Source: Myroides sp. WP-1 (GTDB lineage: Bacteria > Bacteroidota > Bacteroidia > Flavobacteriales > Flavobacteriaceae). From it: a DNA stretch of 64,000 nt. Position numbers and translations under genes: made by a program. The stretch is taken from contig NZ_JACHTC010000003.1 of assembly GCF_014145635.1 (NCBI RefSeq), positions 248,001 through 312,000 on the forward strand, read 5' to 3'. The notes beneath the pieces were generated by a model, which ran no database searches, was not told the origin of the DNA, and saw only the letters and a program-made list of their open reading frames with translations. This document shows positions 62,819-64,000 of the stretch, one piece after another; positions within the stretch are counted from its first letter, which is position 1; each line of letters opens with the position of its first letter.

Positions 62819-64000
62819 TTATTCATATTTTATATACTCTAATACATTTACTTTTGTTGCTTTGTATGCGCGGCTAACTACGATAGCCAAGGTTAATAGT
62901 CCCATAAGCACAAAACAAACAACATATACTTCATAACCTATCTCAATGCGATAGGCGTAATCCTTCAACCATTGTTGTAACAGGTAATAACTTGGAAAAA
63001 TAGACAAGCCAAAACCGATCACACAAAAAACAAAATACTGATACGATATTTTTAGGATCAAATGACTCGTTTCTGCTCCTAAAACTTTTCGAATAGCAAT
63101 TTCTTTTAATCGTGTCCCAATGGTAAACGAAGACACTGCAAACAAGCCAAAAAGAGCAATAAATAAAACAATATAGCTCAAATACAACATGATCTTTTGA
63201 TGTGATTTCGTTTGTTCAAACGATTGCGCAAATTTTTGATCTATGAACGTATAGGTAAAAGGTTTTGTGGTCCCTTTGTTCAACGACAGCCACAATTTTT
63301 CTACTTCTGGTATGAGGGCCTCTAGCTGCTCAACCTTCACTTTCATACTGACATCTTCAAAGAAAAAGTTTCGTTCTTTGGGTAGCGCAAACATCTTTGG
63401 ACTGATTGAATGCGTTAAACCTGTGGTATGAAAATCTTGTACTAAACCAACAACAGTCTGATTTGCTAACGTCAGTTCATCTATTGTTTCTCTGTTCAAT
63501 TGACGAAGTAAACTCTCATTAATCAATACATTTTGTTGCATGTCATTTGAAAATTGCTTACTCAAATAACGACCTTCTTTCAACTTCACTTGCATCATTT
63601 CTAAATATCCCTCCTCCACGTGAAAGACCTCTGCTTTTACATTTTTCCCTTCAAAGGGAAAGAGCATTAGATGTCTACTTTTTTCTTGCTCACTATAATC
63701 TAAATCCGTCATACCTACTTGTTCGACTCCTTTGATTTTTAGTGCTTCTTGTTTAAAGGTTAAGTAAGTCGTATTACGCAACGCTGGATCAACTCCTTCC
63801 ATAAAGGGAAAAGCAATAATCTGATCTCCTTTAAAGCCGAGATCTTTAGTAGTCATGAACTTGACCTGTTGATAGATCACATAGGTTCCCGATATAAACC
63901 AACACGCAATAGCAAACTGAATCACTAAAAAACCATTTTTCAATAAACTCCCTGCTCTACTGCGATGAAAATCACCTTTTAATACATTCAACACCTTGTA
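62819..64000 (-). CDS. FtsX/MacB-type ABC transporter permease (copy 1, cut by right edge)
   Basis: The frame is open to the window end, so only about the C-terminal half (393 codons) is seen; the first codons belong inside the protein, at the linker KVLNVLKGDFHRSRAG that matches the middle of copies 2 and 4. Then come KDLGFKGDQ, a periplasmic domain (about 75-255), and C-terminal FtsX helices with RLKEIAIRKVLGA and the end YIKYE. An ATP-binding subunit, and perhaps an adaptor, would be expected further right. It is the first visible gene of the leftward operon. Confidence 0.9.
   Translation of the reverse strand, partial: YKVLNVLKGDFHRSRAGSLLKNGFLVIQFAIACWFISGTYVIYQQVKFMTTKDLGFKGDQIIAFPFMEGVDPALRNTTYLTFKQEALKIKGVEQVGMTDLDYSEQEKSRHLMLFPFEGKNVKAEVFHVEEGYLEMMQVKLKEGRYLSKQFSNDMQQNVLINESLLRQLNRETIDELTLANQTVVGLVQDFHTTGLTHSISPKMFALPKERNFFFEDVSMKVKVEQLEALIPEVEKLWLSLNKGTTKPFTYTFIDQKFAQSFEQTKSHQKIMLYLSYIVLFIALFGLFAVSSFTIGTRLKEIAIRKVLGAETSHLILKISYQYFVFCVIGFGLSIFPSYYLLQQWLKDYAYRIEIGYEVYVVCFVLMGLLTLAIVVSRAYKATKVNVLEYIKYE

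Noticed and set aside
1-64000. CRISPR arrays, insertion sequences, prophage or tRNA genes
   Set aside because: No repeat-spacer pattern, transposase, integrase, terminal repeats or cloverleaf-like sequence was recognised on reading; a tRNAscan or Infernal run would settle the RNA part.

Overview
The window looks like a chromosomal segment of a low-GC member of the Bacteroidota, most likely family Flavobacteriaceae (a Myroides/Flavobacterium-like organism; genus not provable from sequence alone). The evidence is a SusC/SusD pair, Bacteroidota-restricted families (DUF3127, DUF4302, HExxH import-associated lipoprotein, DUF5706/PycTM), a MurF-alanine racemase fusion, many lipoproteins, and a TAnnTTTG-type promoter in front of a riboswitch. 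Coding density is high. I recognised no tRNA, rRNA, IS element, integrase or CRISPR array.

Layout. 1-2.2 kb: end of a thiamine biosynthesis operon (thiG end, thiH, thiF), closed by a terminator whose 5' arm lies in the thiF coding end. 2.2-7.4 kb: housekeeping genes (aat, an SSB-tailed DUF3127 protein, flavin reductase-like protein, an orphan histidine kinase, HIT, greA, a small lipoprotein). 7.4-11 kb: a TPP riboswitch controlling a TonB-dependent receptor, with a PnuC-type transporter and arfB just upstream, so probably thiamine uptake. 11-12.4 kb: a BI-1 family protein and a phosphopantetheinyl transferase. 12.5-20.2 kb: a SusC-SusD-metallohydrolase-DUF4302 outer-membrane import operon with a trailing lipoprotein. 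20.6-23.6 kb: mscL and murF-alr. 23.6-28.5 kb: a reactive-sulfur cluster (DsrE, two YeeE halves, Crp/Fnr regulator, TauE, CstB-like persulfide dioxygenase/rhodanese, thioredoxin).

28.7-35.4 kb: periplasmic M16 protease, two lipoproteins, lepA. 35.4-42.6 kb: the most unusual block. A fusion of a degenerate phosphoesterase, a kinase-like motif region and an outer-membrane barrel lies head to head, with start codons 15 bp apart, with an HD-domain/PycTM membrane protein. That protein overlaps tail to tail with a 788-residue GAF-containing protein. 42.7-50.3 kb: dus, mscS-type channel, secreted C1 and S9 peptidases, a dicarboxylate/amino-acid symporter, DedA. 50.4-53.3 kb: ferredoxin, ferredoxin reductase, NifU-type and Mrp-type proteins (redox and Fe-S handling). 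53.4-64 kb: one long leftward operon of four paralogous FtsX/MacB-type permeases, a repeat-built DUF2807 protein and a TolC-type protein; the first permease runs off the right edge.

The best leads for new biology are the HD-PycTM/GAF pair with its divergent barrel fusion, the permease array without an ATPase in view, and the thiamine leader with its candidate expression platform.
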